Origin: Flavobacteriaceae bacterium
GTDB lineage: Bacteria > Bacteroidota > Bacteroidia > Flavobacteriales > Flavobacteriaceae
NCBI GenBank assembly: GCA_028280265.1
Contig: JANQMD010000031.1
Span: 1 to 58,327, forward strand
DNA: 58,327 bases
Direction of reading: 5' to 3'
The notes below the pieces were generated by a model. That model was not told the DNA's origin. It worked only from the letters and a program-made list of their open reading frames with translations, and did not search any database. A program made the position numbers and the translations under genes. This document shows, one piece after another, positions 17,731 through 26,463 of this stretch; within the stretch, counting starts at the first letter, position 1, and the number at the start of each line of letters is the position of its first letter.

Positions 17731-18171
17731 TTATTTTTTTGCCAATTGTGTTATAGGAGTATTCTCATTCCCAATATAAAAAACAAGAATCTCAGCAGTT
17801 TCTGTTCCTGTGTTTTCACCAAAATGGATCATATTAGAAACCTCTACGAGAACGTCTCCTGCTTTTATAGTGGTCTGTTTATTATGAACATCTGTAATGG
17901 TTAGTTCTCCTTTGGTTAGCATGCCAGTGGTAATTACTGGGTGAATATGTCTGGGAAGTTTCGCGCCAACAGGAATGACAACTTTACTAATCGTTACTTT
18001 AGGTTGACCATCAATTTTAGGAAGCGGATTCCCATTCCAACTCTTAGTAGTTTCTAGCAAGGTAGTGCTTTCAATCTTTGACGGTGCGTTCTCTTCTTTT
18101 GCTGATGTGTTCTCTTCGCATGAAAAGAGCACTGATATAAATAACAATAGAAGTATATGTTTTTTGATCAT
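17731..18171 (-). CDS. Cupin-domain lipoprotein
   Basis: The 146-residue protein has a lipobox (FISVLFSC, Cys18). A single cupin barrel spans about 60-140: PVGAKLPRHIHPVITTG is cupin motif 1, with two His and no Glu, and GDVLVEVSNMIHFGENTG is motif 2. Such proteins may bind a metal or a small ligand. The enzymatic role is unknown. It converges on the sulfatase gene with no bases between the two stop codons, so each mRNA probably runs into the other gene. Confidence 0.85.
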   Translation of the reverse strand: MIKKHILLLLFISVLFSCEENTSAKEENAPSKIESTTLLETTKSWNGNPLPKIDGQPKVTISKVVIPVGAKLPRHIHPVITTGMLTKGELTITDVHNKQTTIKAGDVLVEVSNMIHFGENTGTETAEILVFYIGNENTPITQLAKK

Positions 18172-18187
18172 GATCTATGTATTTGAG

Positions 18188-18195
18188 CAAATGTA
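18188..18195 (-). promoter_or_regulatory. -7 element for the cupin gene
   Basis: The minus strand reads TACATTTG (TAnnTTTG), 17 nt before the cupin start. It overlaps the U-run of the neighbouring S41 gene's terminator. Confidence 0.6.
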
Positions 18196-18226
18196 AAAAG
18201 AAAAGTTCTTAGAGAGCTAAGAACTT
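18196..18226 (-). terminator. Terminator of the S41 peptidase gene
   Basis: A perfect 10-bp stem pairs 18203-18212 with 18217-18226 around an AGAG loop. An A-rich plus-strand stretch at 18194-18204 gives the U-run on the minus strand. Confidence 0.75.
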
Positions 18227-18287
18227 ACTCGTATACTTTAAAATTGAATTTAATTTTTATTTGTAGTCAAAGTGTTTTGGATGAGAT

Positions 18288-19265
18288 TTATTCTTTTAAC
18301 CATTCAATAGCTCTATCTAAAACAGTATCCATAGTCACGTCTTCATCGGGTAAAATTTCGTTTCCATACAATGTTTTCTCTCTGTCTGCCAAAGTGCTAA
18401 TTGTTAAAAATAGTTCTCCAAAGCCACCAAAATTATAACTGGTGTTAGCGGTTGATATACCATAAGTTGGTTTCCCAAATAAGCGTGTATTAGATCTTTT
18501 TATAAAACTTATGGTGACTGCCTCACCTGAGCTACCTACTGTACCACTTATAATAACTGCTACTTTTGGATTAGGACTAATTAGCTGATATCGATTGTTG
18601 TAATTAGTATGCTTAGGAGTTTCTCCATATTGAGGTAATCCTGCTTTTATACTCCATGAAGTTTCTACACCATCTGGATCTATAAAATATCCTGCGATAC
18701 CATTGCCTAAAATAGGAGATAAGCCATCAAGCATTGGCCACATATTTCCTCCAGTATTTTCTGTTAAATCTACAACCCAACCTTTAATATTCTGATGATC
18801 TTGACGACGAATTTCATTTTGAATTTGCTCTACAAAATGTGAGGCGATAGCCGTGCTTCCACTGTAACCACGAACTTTAATGTACCCAACATCTGAGGGT
18901 ATGGTGGTACCCATAGCTATGTTTTTCACATAAGGTTTGGTAGGAGCTGGTCTTATTGTGAAACCAACTTCTGGAACAAAAAAGCTATGATTGTCATTTA
19001 GTAATTCCAAAGCCCTTAAAATGGCAGGAGTTGCATCGGGAATCGTTTGAGCATCATCAGCAAGCGACATCACTTCTGTTCTAAAAGCATTCCAATCAAT
19101 GATCTTACGATTGACAGAATTATTTTGCATGGTTGTTATTATATCTGATAAATACCTCTTTACAGAAGAATTCGTTAATTCTTCAACAGTAATCCTTGAA
19201 TCGCATGAACTAAAGAATAAGAAACAGGTGACAATAACAACAAGCGAATAAATCTTTCTAGGCAT
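18288..19265 (-). CDS. S41 family (C-terminal-processing type) peptidase, lipoprotein
   Basis: The 325-residue protein starts at 19265 with MPRKIYSL and has a lipobox (CFLFFSSC, Cys21). The longer frame to 19310 is rejected because it would cross the promoter at 19297-19304. The S41 core holds VGYIKVRGYSG, GWVVDLTENTGGNMW and the nucleophile motif ISGTVGSSGEAV, with a downstream Lys in FGKPTYG. No PDZ domain is obvious, so this is the short tail-specific-like form. It probably cleaves peptides or proteins at the cell envelope. It is a single gene. Confidence 0.88.
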   Translation of the reverse strand: MPRKIYSLVVIVTCFLFFSSCDSRITVEELTNSSVKRYLSDIITTMQNNSVNRKIIDWNAFRTEVMSLADDAQTIPDATPAILRALELLNDNHSFFVPEVGFTIRPAPTKPYVKNIAMGTTIPSDVGYIKVRGYSGSTAIASHFVEQIQNEIRRQDHQNIKGWVVDLTENTGGNMWPMLDGLSPILGNGIAGYFIDPDGVETSWSIKAGLPQYGETPKHTNYNNRYQLISPNPKVAVIISGTVGSSGEAVTISFIKRSNTRLFGKPTYGISTANTSYNFGGFGELFLTISTLADREKTLYGNEILPDEDVTMDTVLDRAIEWLKE

Positions 19266-19296
19266 AAAGATTAAATCTTTGATTTGTAGTATTTTA

Positions 19297-19304
19297 CAAA
19301 GATA
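19297..19304 (-). promoter_or_regulatory. -7 element for the S41 gene
   Basis: The minus strand reads TATCTTTG (TAnnTTTG). It lies 31 nt before the chosen start at 19265 and helps to decide that start. Confidence 0.65.
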
Positions 19305-19364
19305 CGGCATTTATGATCCCAGTAGACTGATGAGAGGCGACTTTCAGATTAAATTAACATTTAT

Positions 19365-19398
19365 AAAAAACAGTCCAAGGAAACTTGGACTGTTTTTT
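19365..19398 (-). terminator. Strong terminator of the prfC operon
   Basis: A perfect 15-bp stem pairs 19365-19379 with 19384-19398 around a GAAA tetraloop. A six-base A-run begins the plus-strand stem. It lies 23 nt after the stop of the dual immunophilin gene. Confidence 0.92.
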
Positions 19399-19421
19399 AT
19401 GTGCTAATAAAATGCGACTGA

Positions 19422-20351
19422 TTATTTTACATTCATCAATTCAACATCAAAAATCAATGTTGCGTTAGGAGGAATTATACCACCAGCACCTCTTTCTCCA
19501 TAAGCCAAGTTCGAAGGAATTACCAAACGAGCTTTGTCTCCAACTTTTAAAAGTTGAATTCCTTCGTCCCATCCAGCAATTACCTGACCAACACCAATGG
19601 CAAAGTCAATAGGCTGCTTGCGTTTGTATGAAGAATCAAAAACAGTTCCATCTAAAAGTTGTCCTTTGTAATGTACAGATACCATGTCACCTTTGGAAGC
19701 TTTTTTACCTTCTCCGTTTTGTAAGATTTTATAACGCAATCCGCTTGGCGTTTCGTCATATCCAGCTGCAATTTGGTCTAATAATTCCTGTTGCTTTCTT
19801 TTTTCTTCAGCTTCTCTTTCAGCTCTGGCACCTTCAAAAGTCCTAAATGCCTCTACAGCATTCCATTTTTCAGCAGCATTACCAACCTTCACAATCTCTA
19901 CTGACATTTCATCACCTTGTTCAATTGCATCTACTACAGATTGTCCTTCTATTACATTGCCAAAAACAGTATGCTTACCATCCAACCACGGAGTTTCTGT
20001 ATGGGTAATGAAAAATTGTGATCCGTTGGTTCCTGGACCTGCATTAGCCATAGATAATTTACCTGGTGCATCGTGTTTTAAATCTTCGTGAATTTCATCA
20101 TCAAACTGATAGCCTGGATTTCCAGTTCCAGTTCCTAGAGGACATCCTCCTTGGATCATAAAATCTGGGATGACTCTGTGAAATTTTAGCCCATTGTAAT
20201 AAGGAGTTCCTTGTGGCTTTGCATCATTTTCTAGATTTCCTTCAGCTAGTGCAACAAAGTTACCAACAGTACCTGGTGTTTTTTCGTATTCTAAGTTTAC
20301 TAAAATCTCTCCTTTAGGAGTGGTAAACTTTGCATAAATTCCGTTATTCAT
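19422..20351 (-). CDS. Dual-family immunophilin: cyclophilin-FKBP fusion
   Basis: The 309-residue protein starts at 20351 (MNNGIYAKF). A frame extending to 20450 would overlap the upstream gene and has no similarity. Residues 1-165 are a cyclophilin ([19 protein letters not shown], then [19 protein letters not shown]). A charged helical linker spans about 165-200 ([13 protein letters not shown]). Residues 205-309 are an FKBP ([20 protein letters not shown], then [16 protein letters not shown] and [16 protein letters not shown]). Both domains keep active-site residues, so both should be active prolyl isomerases. There is no signal peptide, so it is cytosolic. This architecture has been described in Flavobacterium (CFBP). 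It is last in the prfC operon. Confidence 0.95.
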   Translation of the reverse strand: MNNGIYAKFTTPKGEILVNLEYEKTPGTVGNFVALAEGNLENDAKPQGTPYYNGLKFHRVIPDFMIQGGCPLGTGTGNPGYQFDDEIHEDLKHDAPGKLSMANAGPGTNGSQFFITHTETPWLDGKHTVFGNVIEGQSVVDAIEQGDEMSVEIVKVGNAAEKWNAVEAFRTFEGARAEREAEEKRKQQELLDQIAAGYDETPSGLRYKILQNGEGKKASKGDMVSVHYKGQLLDGTVFDSSYKRKQPIDFAIGVGQVIAGWDEGIQLLKVGDKARLVIPSNLAYGERGAGGIIPPNATLIFDVELMNVK

Positions 20352-20365
20352 TGTATTTGTATTTA

Positions 20366-21949
20366 TTATTTTTTTAGGTTTAAAAAAGATAAACCATAGG
20401 TAAAACCAACATTGATATTGGTCGAATTTACATTTCCATAAGGAGACCACATTTGCCCTAGAGCAATATTAAAGTTGAAATTATCATCGAAGTGATAATT
20501 AACTCCTACAGAGGGCCTTATTAAGACTCCTTCGCCTGAGTCTACACCACCACCGCCAGCTACACCACCCGATGTTTCTAAAAACATTGAAACTCTCTTT
20601 TTAAAGAACCTGTTTGTTCTAACTCCTAAACCAAAGAGTCCATGCGCATAACCACCTGATCTTCCCTCGTAAGCAAAAGAAGCTTCTCCTGTTAGATAAA
20701 ATCTTTTTGAGAGATCATAATTTATTTTTAATGCGATCTGCTGTAAATCACTTTTAGGCCTGTCGAGTACTGCAACATCGAAATAGGTTTGATTTTGAAC
20801 TCCTATTTGTATTCCTTGTGATTTGATTGATCTTCCTATTTTTGAGGTTGCCAGATCGATAATCCCCCCACTTAAGCCATAATATTTTAAACTAAAACCA
20901 GCGGTAAGTGCTTCAAAAGTAGCCCCAATAGACCTATGGTATCCTCCGTGAAGACTAAGTCCTAAATGTTTTGAAAACTTTATGTCAAAACCAGTACTTG
21001 GATACATGGTTAATCCATTTTCTGGGAATATTCTACCGCCTGCTGCTCCTATTCCAAATTTTGCGAAGAAATTAATGTATGGAGTTTCCCAGAAATTTTT
21101 ACCAAAGCCAAAAAATAAATCCATAAATCCAGCTCTTAAACCTTTATACATGGTATCTACATGAGCGTATAAAAAAGTATTGTTGTTAACATATCTTTGA
21201 TATTCAAAACCAATGATATAAAGTGTTTGGTTTATAGGTTGAGTATTGTTAAAGTTCCCTTTTCCATCATCGCGGGTACTTCCCATAGGGTAGAAAAAAT
21301 CGAAAGTAATTTGCTGAACACTTTTGACTGCTGGTTTTTTCCAAAAATCATCTTTCTTACTTTCATCAATAAAAAACTCTTTTTGAGCATTTTTGTACGA
21401 CCCAGCTCTTACTAGGGTAGGAATCTCTACAAAGAAAGAAACATTGTCTCCCCCTTGAATTCCTGTTACAAAATCTAAATATCCATATTGAACACCAAAC
21501 GAGAAGTTATTTAACTTGTATTGTAATCCTGAGTTTATATAAAGAATTGCTCCTCCGTTTACCAAACTTCTAAAGCCGCCACCTCCGCCAAAATGGATAT
21601 TTGTATCAAAAAATAATCGTTTATAAATCGGGAGATTCACTCCTAAATTTACTCCCAAGGTAAATAGACCTCCTTGGTCTCCAATGCTAGCAGCATGAAA
21701 TCCTGTTCCCGTATAAAGCCAATCTGTTAATGGAATATTATAATTTAAACCTAAGATACCTGTAACTGGTTTTAAGGTGTATTGGCTACCGTCACCATAA
21801 GTATAAGTTATGTCTGGTTGGTCTATAAAAATATGATTCAACCGTATGCTATTTTTCATCTCAAATATTTCAATATCATTGAGACGTGAGTTTTGAGAGA
21901 AAACTTGAAAACTAGAGAATAATATTAGAAATAGTAAATGTTTTTTCAT
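20366..21949 (-). CDS. Outer-membrane beta-barrel protein, unknown function
   Basis: This 527-residue protein has a signal peptide ([20 protein letters not shown], residues 1-20). The rest alternates polar and aromatic residues with Gly-rich turns throughout ([44 protein letters not shown]), which is typical of an outer-membrane barrel of about 16 or more strands. No plug or TonB box is visible. It starts 3 nt after the prfC stop and ends 14 nt before the immunophilin start, so the three genes probably form one operon. The link to translation is unexplained. Confidence 0.7.
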   Translation of the reverse strand: MKKHLLFLILFSSFQVFSQNSRLNDIEIFEMKNSIRLNHIFIDQPDITYTYGDGSQYTLKPVTGILGLNYNIPLTDWLYTGTGFHAASIGDQGGLFTLGVNLGVNLPIYKRLFFDTNIHFGGGGGFRSLVNGGAILYINSGLQYKLNNFSFGVQYGYLDFVTGIQGGDNVSFFVEIPTLVRAGSYKNAQKEFFIDESKKDDFWKKPAVKSVQQITFDFFYPMGSTRDDGKGNFNNTQPINQTLYIIGFEYQRYVNNNTFLYAHVDTMYKGLRAGFMDLFFGFGKNFWETPYINFFAKFGIGAAGGRIFPENGLTMYPSTGFDIKFSKHLGLSLHGGYHRSIGATFEALTAGFSLKYYGLSGGIIDLATSKIGRSIKSQGIQIGVQNQTYFDVAVLDRPKSDLQQIALKINYDLSKRFYLTGEASFAYEGRSGGYAHGLFGLGVRTNRFFKKRVSMFLETSGGVAGGGGVDSGEGVLIRPSVGVNYHFDDNFNFNIALGQMWSPYGNVNSTNINVGFTYGLSFLNLKK

Positions 21950-21952
21950 GAA

Positions 21953-23545
21953 CTAATTATGAAATTCACTAGTGAAATGCAATTTGACAGTGGGATATTT
22001 TTGTTGAGTCATTTGAATGGTAAAAGCAGAATCTGCAAGGAAAACCAATTGCCCTTGTTTGTCTTTGGCTAAATACCGTTGTTTGACTCTTTTGAACTCT
22101 TTAAACTCTTCGTTTTTTTCATCTTCCGCTTCTACCCAGCAAGCTTTGTGTACATGAATGTTTTCGTAATTACATTTGGCTCCGTATTCGTGTTCCAATC
22201 TATATTGAATGACCTCGTATTGCAGCGCTCCTACTGTTCCTATAATCTTTCTTCCATTCATATCTAACGTAAACAACTGCGCTACTCCTTCATCCATCAA
22301 TTGGTCCAAGCCTTTGTATAATTGCTTAGATTTCATAGGATCAGCATTGTTTACATATCGGAAATGCTCAGGTGAAAAGCTTGGAATTCCTTTAAAATTT
22401 AACAATTCACCTTCTGTAAGTGTGTCACCGATTTTAAAGTTACCCGTATCGTGCAGACCAACGATGTCTCCTGGAAAAGATTCCTCTACAATCTCTTTCT
22501 TTTCAGCAAAAAAAGCATTGGGGCTCGAAAATTTGAGTTTCTTATTATTTCTTACGTGAAGATATGGAGTATTTCTTTTAAAAACTCCAGAGACAATTTT
22601 TACAAAGGCCAAACGATCTCTATGTTTGGGGTCCATATTCGCGTGAATCTTAAACACAAATCCAGACATTTTTTTCTCAGTAGAATCTACCAATCGTTCT
22701 TCCGCTTTTTTAGGTTGTGGATTGGGTGCAATATCAATGAAGCAGTCCAAGAGCTCTTTCACACCAAAATTATTCAAAGCCGATCCAAAAAAGACAGGTT
22801 GTAAATGACCATTAGAGTATTTTTCCTGATCAAATGAAGGATACACTTCGTAAACGAGTTCTAACTCTTCTCTTAAAGTTTCAGCGGCAGAATCACCAAC
22901 AATCTCATCCAATTCAGGACTGTTTACATCATCGAATTCAATTCCCTCCGAAATCGTTTGTTTGTTTTCTCCTGAGAAAAGATTGATTTTTTTCTTGTAA
23001 ATGTCATAGATGCCTTTAAAATCGTATCCCATTCCTATGGGAAAACTCATAGGCGTTACGGTAAGTCCCAATTTTTGTTCAACTTCATCTAACAAGTCAA
23101 ATGCGTCTTTTCCTTCTCTATCCAGCTTGTTGATAAAAACAATCATAGGAATGTTACGCATTCTACAAACTTCTACCAATTTTTCGGTTTGTTCCTCAAC
23201 TCCTTTTGCCACATCAATCACCACAATCACACTGTCAACAGCGGTAAGCGTTCTAAAAGTATCTTCGGCAAAATCCTTGTGACCTGGTGTGTCTAGAATA
23301 TTGATCTTTCTATCTTTATAGATAAAAGCCAATACAGAAGTTGCAACAGAGATACCCCGCTGACGTTCGATTTCCATGAAATCGGAAGTAGCCCCTTTTT
23401 TAATTTTGTTATTCTTTACAGCACCAGCCTCTTGAATCGCTCCTCCAAACAGTAGTAATTTTTCTGTAAGTGTGGTCTTCCCAGCATCGGGGTGTGAGAT
23501 AATTCCGAAAGTTCTTCTGCGTTGTATTTCTTCTAAAAAACTCAT
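21953..23545 (-). CDS. prfC: Peptide chain release factor 3
   Basis: RF3 is the GTPase that removes RF1/RF2 from the ribosome after termination. The protein has 530 residues, like E. coli RF3 (529). G1 is SHPDAGKTTLTEKL (residues 17-30), the switch I region ends RQRGISVATS, G3 is DTPGHKDF, and G4 is NKLDREG. The C-terminal half has the RF3-specific domain (FSPEHFRYVNNADPMKSKQL, then VGALQYEVIQYRLEHEYGA). Its -7 element lies 17 nt upstream and is directly followed upstream by the octamer array. Confidence 0.98.
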   Translation of the reverse strand: MSFLEEIQRRRTFGIISHPDAGKTTLTEKLLLFGGAIQEAGAVKNNKIKKGATSDFMEIERQRGISVATSVLAFIYKDRKINILDTPGHKDFAEDTFRTLTAVDSVIVVIDVAKGVEEQTEKLVEVCRMRNIPMIVFINKLDREGKDAFDLLDEVEQKLGLTVTPMSFPIGMGYDFKGIYDIYKKKINLFSGENKQTISEGIEFDDVNSPELDEIVGDSAAETLREELELVYEVYPSFDQEKYSNGHLQPVFFGSALNNFGVKELLDCFIDIAPNPQPKKAEERLVDSTEKKMSGFVFKIHANMDPKHRDRLAFVKIVSGVFKRNTPYLHVRNNKKLKFSSPNAFFAEKKEIVEESFPGDIVGLHDTGNFKIGDTLTEGELLNFKGIPSFSPEHFRYVNNADPMKSKQLYKGLDQLMDEGVAQLFTLDMNGRKIIGTVGALQYEVIQYRLEHEYGAKCNYENIHVHKACWVEAEDEKNEEFKEFKRVKQRYLAKDKQGQLVFLADSAFTIQMTQQKYPTVKLHFTSEFHN

Positions 23546-23562
23546 CTACAAAAATTGAGGTG

Positions 23563-23570
23563 CAAAGGTA
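23563..23570 (-). promoter_or_regulatory. -7 element for prfC
   Basis: The minus strand reads TACCTTTG (TAnnTTTG), 17 nt before the prfC start. The octamer array occupies the place where the -33 element and upstream activator sites would lie. Confidence 0.65.
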
Positions 23571-23698
23571 CATTAAAGTTGTAAAGTTTGAAAGTTGAAG
23601 AGTTCCAAAGTTTTAGGATGTCTAAGTGGCAAAGTTACAGAGCGGCAAAGAGGTAAAGCATAGTAGTTGCAAAGTTTCAAAGTAGTAAAGTGAAAAGT
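23571..23698. repeat. Degenerate 8-bp tandem array, consensus TTNNAAAG
   Basis: Read as consecutive octamers from 23571, 15 units (to 23690) share column preferences: A at column 5 in 13, A at column 7 in 14, and G at column 8 in 14 of 15. A 16th, weaker unit follows. Columns 3-4 vary freely. No insertion or deletion breaks the register over 120 bp. The period is not a multiple of three and no ORF runs through it. It fills most of the gap between prfC and the cyclophilin gene. The remaining 23699-23804 shows nothing clear. Confidence 0.85.
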
Positions 23699-23804
23699 TG
23701 TAAGTATTCGTATCATCTATAAATCCATCAACCTTGAGTAATTCAGCTGAGTGGTTTGTCTCTTGAAAATAGATTTTCGAAATTTATCTAATATTCATCA
23801 TTCA

Positions 23805-24512
23805 TCATTTCAACACGATAGCTTCTATAAAGACATCTCTGATAGGCCATTCTTTAATATCTACCTCAAGTTTTGCGATTTTATCAATGGTGCTGAAACC
23901 TTCTGTGATTTCACCGAATATTGTATGTTCTCCATCTAGGTGGTGGCTTCCTCGTTTGCTCTGGATGATGTAAAACTCGAAAGCCGACGAACGTTTTTTG
24001 GGATTGTCATCCCATTCTCTAGCAGCTGCTAGCGCACCATATTTGTGTTTCCTATGGGGTAAAATTTCAGCAGGGAGTGTATAATTTTGGTATTTATTTC
24101 TCGCTTTTTGCGTAAATGGATTGTCTGAGCTACCGCCTTGAACAATAAAACCAGAAACAACTCTGTGAAAGCAAGTAGTATTGAAGTAACCTGTTTTGGT
24201 TAAGAAAATAAAATTTGCTCGATGTAAGGGAGTGTCTTTGTATAGTTTGATTTTAATATTCCCTAATCGGGTTTTAATTTTTACAACAGTTTCAGGATGC
24301 TGTTTGCCATAGGCTGTTAAGAAAGCAATTGAATTTTTTTTATTGATGGTATCTAACTCTTTGCTTTTGGCAATTTTTATATCCTGCTTTTTTTTAAGAC
24401 TTTTCTTTTTCTTCTTTTTTGAGACCATTTCTTTTTGAACCTTCTTTTCATTCTTATGATTGCATGAAAATAGGATCGTTGTGAAGAGGCAAAATAAAAT
24501 TAGGAATCTCAT
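23805..24512 (-). CDS. Cyclophilin-type peptidylprolyl isomerase, lipoprotein
   Basis: The 235-residue protein starts at 24512 (MRFLILFCLFTTILFSC, lipid Cys17). The longer frame to 24548 crosses the -7 element. A very basic stretch (KKKKKKSLKKKQ, about 32-43) links the anchor to the cyclophilin domain, about 78-230 (FNTTCFHRVVSGFIVQGGSS, then SSAFEFYIIQSKRGSHHLDG, then HTIFGEI). The Phe-Phe-Ile of standard cyclophilins is Phe-Tyr-Ile here. It is probably an envelope-anchored protein-folding factor. It is a single gene. Confidence 0.92.
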   Translation of the reverse strand: MRFLILFCLFTTILFSCNHKNEKKVQKEMVSKKKKKKSLKKKQDIKIAKSKELDTINKKNSIAFLTAYGKQHPETVVKIKTRLGNIKIKLYKDTPLHRANFIFLTKTGYFNTTCFHRVVSGFIVQGGSSDNPFTQKARNKYQNYTLPAEILPHRKHKYGALAAAREWDDNPKKRSSAFEFYIIQSKRGSHHLDGEHTIFGEITEGFSTIDKIAKLEVDIKEWPIRDVFIEAIVLK

Positions 24513-24529
24513 TCTATGACGAATTTCAG

Positions 24530-24537
24530 CAAAGGTA
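24530..24537 (-). promoter_or_regulatory. -7 element for the cyclophilin lipoprotein gene
   Basis: The minus strand reads TACCTTTG (TAnnTTTG), 17 nt before the start at 24512. This supports the shorter N-terminus with its clean lipobox. Confidence 0.65.
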
Positions 24538-24592
24538 ATTATTCTCAAAATTTAGTAAGACAACCAAAGAGAGATAACTCGTTTTTAATGCC

Positions 24593-24600
24593 TATTTTTG
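24593..24600 (+). promoter_or_regulatory. -7 element for idi
   Basis: TATTTTTG (TAnnTTTG) ends 17 nt before the idi ATG at 24618. Confidence 0.62.
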
Positions 24601-24617
24601 TATGACAAAATTTTTAG

Positions 24618-25139
24618 ATGGAAGAACTTGTAGTGTTAGTTGATGAAAAAGACAATCAACTTGGTTTAATGCCTAAAATGGAAGCTCATGAAAAAGCTGT
24701 TTTGCATAGAGCTTTTTCTGTTTTTGTATTCAATGACAAAGATGAATTGTTGTTGCAGCAAAGGGCTTCTCATAAATACCACTCTCCTATGTTGTGGACG
24801 AATACTTGCTGCTCTCATCAAAGGGATGGAGAAGCGTCATTAGATGCAGGTAAGAGACGGTTGCAAGAGGAAATGGGATTTACATGCGATTTGAAAGAAC
24901 TGTTTTGGTTTGTTTACAAAGCTCCTTTTGACAATGGTTTGACCGAACATGAACTAGATCATGTGATGGTAGGAAAATTCAACGGAGATCCAGTGATTAA
25001 TAGAGATGAAGTAGAGGCTTATAAATGGATGTCATTGCAAGAGGTAAAAGAAGATATGGATATTCATCCTGATGCATACACGGCTTGGTTTAAAATTATT
25101 TTTCAAGAATCGTATGATAAGTTAAAAGTTAAAAGTTAA
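24618..25139 (+). CDS. idi: Isopentenyl-diphosphate delta-isomerase, type 1
   Basis: The 173-residue Nudix-fold enzyme interconverts IPP and DMAPP for isoprenoid synthesis. The signature TNTCCSHQRDGE holds the catalytic Cys (64/65). The Nudix-like helix KRRLQEEMGF and the late Glu in DEVEAYKWM are also there. The last codons fall in a GTTAAAA tandem repeat (about 25118-25140), so the C-terminal LKVKS seems to be repeat-derived sequence read as protein. Confidence 0.96.
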   Translation: MEELVVLVDEKDNQLGLMPKMEAHEKAVLHRAFSVFVFNDKDELLLQQRASHKYHSPMLWTNTCCSHQRDGEASLDAGKRRLQEEMGFTCDLKELFWFVYKAPFDNGLTEHELDHVMVGKFNGDPVINRDEVEAYKWMSLQEVKEDMDIHPDAYTAWFKIIFQESYDKLKVKS

Positions 25140-25179
25140 AGCTGCTATTACAAACGTAATTTCATGTTCATTTTTTGCC

Positions 25180-25235
25180 ATTCACTCACTCTCTCACTCA
25201 TTAAATCATTAAACCCTTCAATCATTCAATAACAA
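25180..25235. repeat. 8-bp tandem array running into the queD start codon
   Basis: Seven consecutive octamers from 25180 follow a loose AATCATTC-like pattern (ATTCACTC, ACTCTCTC, ACTCATTA, AATCATTA, AACCCTTC, AATCATTC, AATAACAA). The last one includes the A of the queD ATG. The motif is close to AATRATCY of the array at 41083-41218. It occupies the queD leader. Confidence 0.65.
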
Positions 25236-25648
25236 TGCCTAGAGTAACTGTACATAGAAAAGCGCATTTTAATGCAGCACACAGACTGTTTCGCCCAGAT
25301 TGGTCTGATGAAAAAAACTTCAAAGTTTTTGGAAAGTGTAACAATCCAAACTACCACGGTCATAACTATGAGTTGATTGTTTCCATTACTGGGGAGATTA
25401 ATCCAAAAACAGGATATGTATATGATTTAGGAAAATTAAGAGAGCTTATTAAAACCGAAGTTGAAGAAGAATTAGATCATAAGAACCTCAATCTAGATGT
25501 AAAAGAGTTTGAGAATTTGAATCCAACTGCAGAGAATATCTGTGTGGTAATTTATGAGAAGCTTCGTTTACATATTTCAAAAGAAATGGATTTGAAAATA
25601 ACCTTGTATGAGACACCGAGGAATTTTGTAAGTTACTCAGGAGAGTAA
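25235..25648 (+). CDS. queD: 6-carboxytetrahydropterin/6-pyruvoyltetrahydropterin synthase family (QueD)
   Basis: The 137-residue T-fold enzyme has zinc ligands His16 (FNAAHRL), His41 and His43 (NYHGHNYEL), and a catalytic Cys35 (GKCNNPNY). The TAENICVVIYEKL and LYETPRNFVSY stretches complete the QueD/PTPS pattern. It makes 6-carboxy-5,6,7,8-tetrahydropterin for queuosine, or a pterin. Queuosine is more likely, but no other que gene is near. The start ATG emerges directly from an octamer array with no clear Shine-Dalgarno sequence, which is normal in Bacteroidota. Confidence 0.92.
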   Translation: MPRVTVHRKAHFNAAHRLFRPDWSDEKNFKVFGKCNNPNYHGHNYELIVSITGEINPKTGYVYDLGKLRELIKTEVEEELDHKNLNLDVKEFENLNPTAENICVVIYEKLRLHISKEMDLKITLYETPRNFVSYSGE

Positions 25649-25653
25649 CAATA

Positions 25654-26463
25654 TTATTTTCTTCTATTTAACTCTCTGTCTAACAAACCTAATAGGTTTT
25701 CTACATAATACATTCCGTTTCGATACCTATTTAGCTTGTATGCTCTGTAAGTGTAAGCTTGTCGCATAAGTACTTTAAATTTTTGATCTTTTTTGATTTT
25801 CTGAAAATCTTTTGGGTGAAAGCCCACAGTAACAAAGTATTGTTTTCCCTCACTATTTCTTGGATATGGGTAACTGATAGTATAGTCCGGAAATTTTTCT
25901 TCAAAGACTAGATTTTTATCTTCATTGACCGTAAATTCATTTTGTAGATACTCAGAAAAAAATGCTTCTATGTCTGGATAAAATGGGTTCTCTTTGCTAA
26001 TTCTTGGGAAAATATTCTCATAAGCAATCTGAATTCCCTTGCGGATGGAGTCATTCTCAATAATAGAAAAGCCCTCTTCTTTTATAGCATCATAGGTAGA
26101 ACGTACAGGGTATACATACTCATCTTTTGTAAGCCAGTAAAAATCAAAACAGATCGAATCTTGATAGGGCTTGTTTTCTGAGAAATAATTTAGAATTCTA
26201 AAATGACTCTTCTCACCAAGTTTTAAAGCATGATAGTCATTTCGTATGTCACCCATCATTCCAGTGAGGTCTTCTTTAATGTGTTGAAGAAATTTGATTT
26301 CCTGTTTTTCTCTTTTCTGAATATCATTCCAATTGCTCACTTGTAAAGCGATTAAGATTCCCAGAACAACCAAAAGGATTTCTCCAACAGCATAACGAAA
26401 ATATTTCCCAGAACTATTTCTAGAGAGTGATAATTTCCTCATATTTCTGAAAAGCTTAGTCAT
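25654..26463 (-). CDS. DUF6090 family membrane protein, copy 1
   Basis: The protein has 269 residues. A basic N-terminus (MRKLSLSRNSSGKYFRY) leads to one membrane helix, AVGEILLVVLGILIALQVSN (about 26-45), followed at once by WNDIQKREKQE. This Y-A-x-GEI-x-L-V...GI-L-I-A-L-Q-V-x-N-W-N signature defines DUF6090, which is common in flavobacteria. The remaining 220 residues are soluble and helical. The function is unknown. It is the last gene of a three-gene operon with a microprotein and a paralogue. Its start lies inside the 3' end of the microprotein gene. Confidence 0.85.
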   Translation of the reverse strand: MTKLFRNMRKLSLSRNSSGKYFRYAVGEILLVVLGILIALQVSNWNDIQKREKQEIKFLQHIKEDLTGMMGDIRNDYHALKLGEKSHFRILNYFSENKPYQDSICFDFYWLTKDEYVYPVRSTYDAIKEEGFSIIENDSIRKGIQIAYENIFPRISKENPFYPDIEAFFSEYLQNEFTVNEDKNLVFEEKFPDYTISYPYPRNSEGKQYFVTVGFHPKDFQKIKKDQKFKVLMRQAYTYRAYKLNRYRNGMYYVENLLGLLDRELNRRK

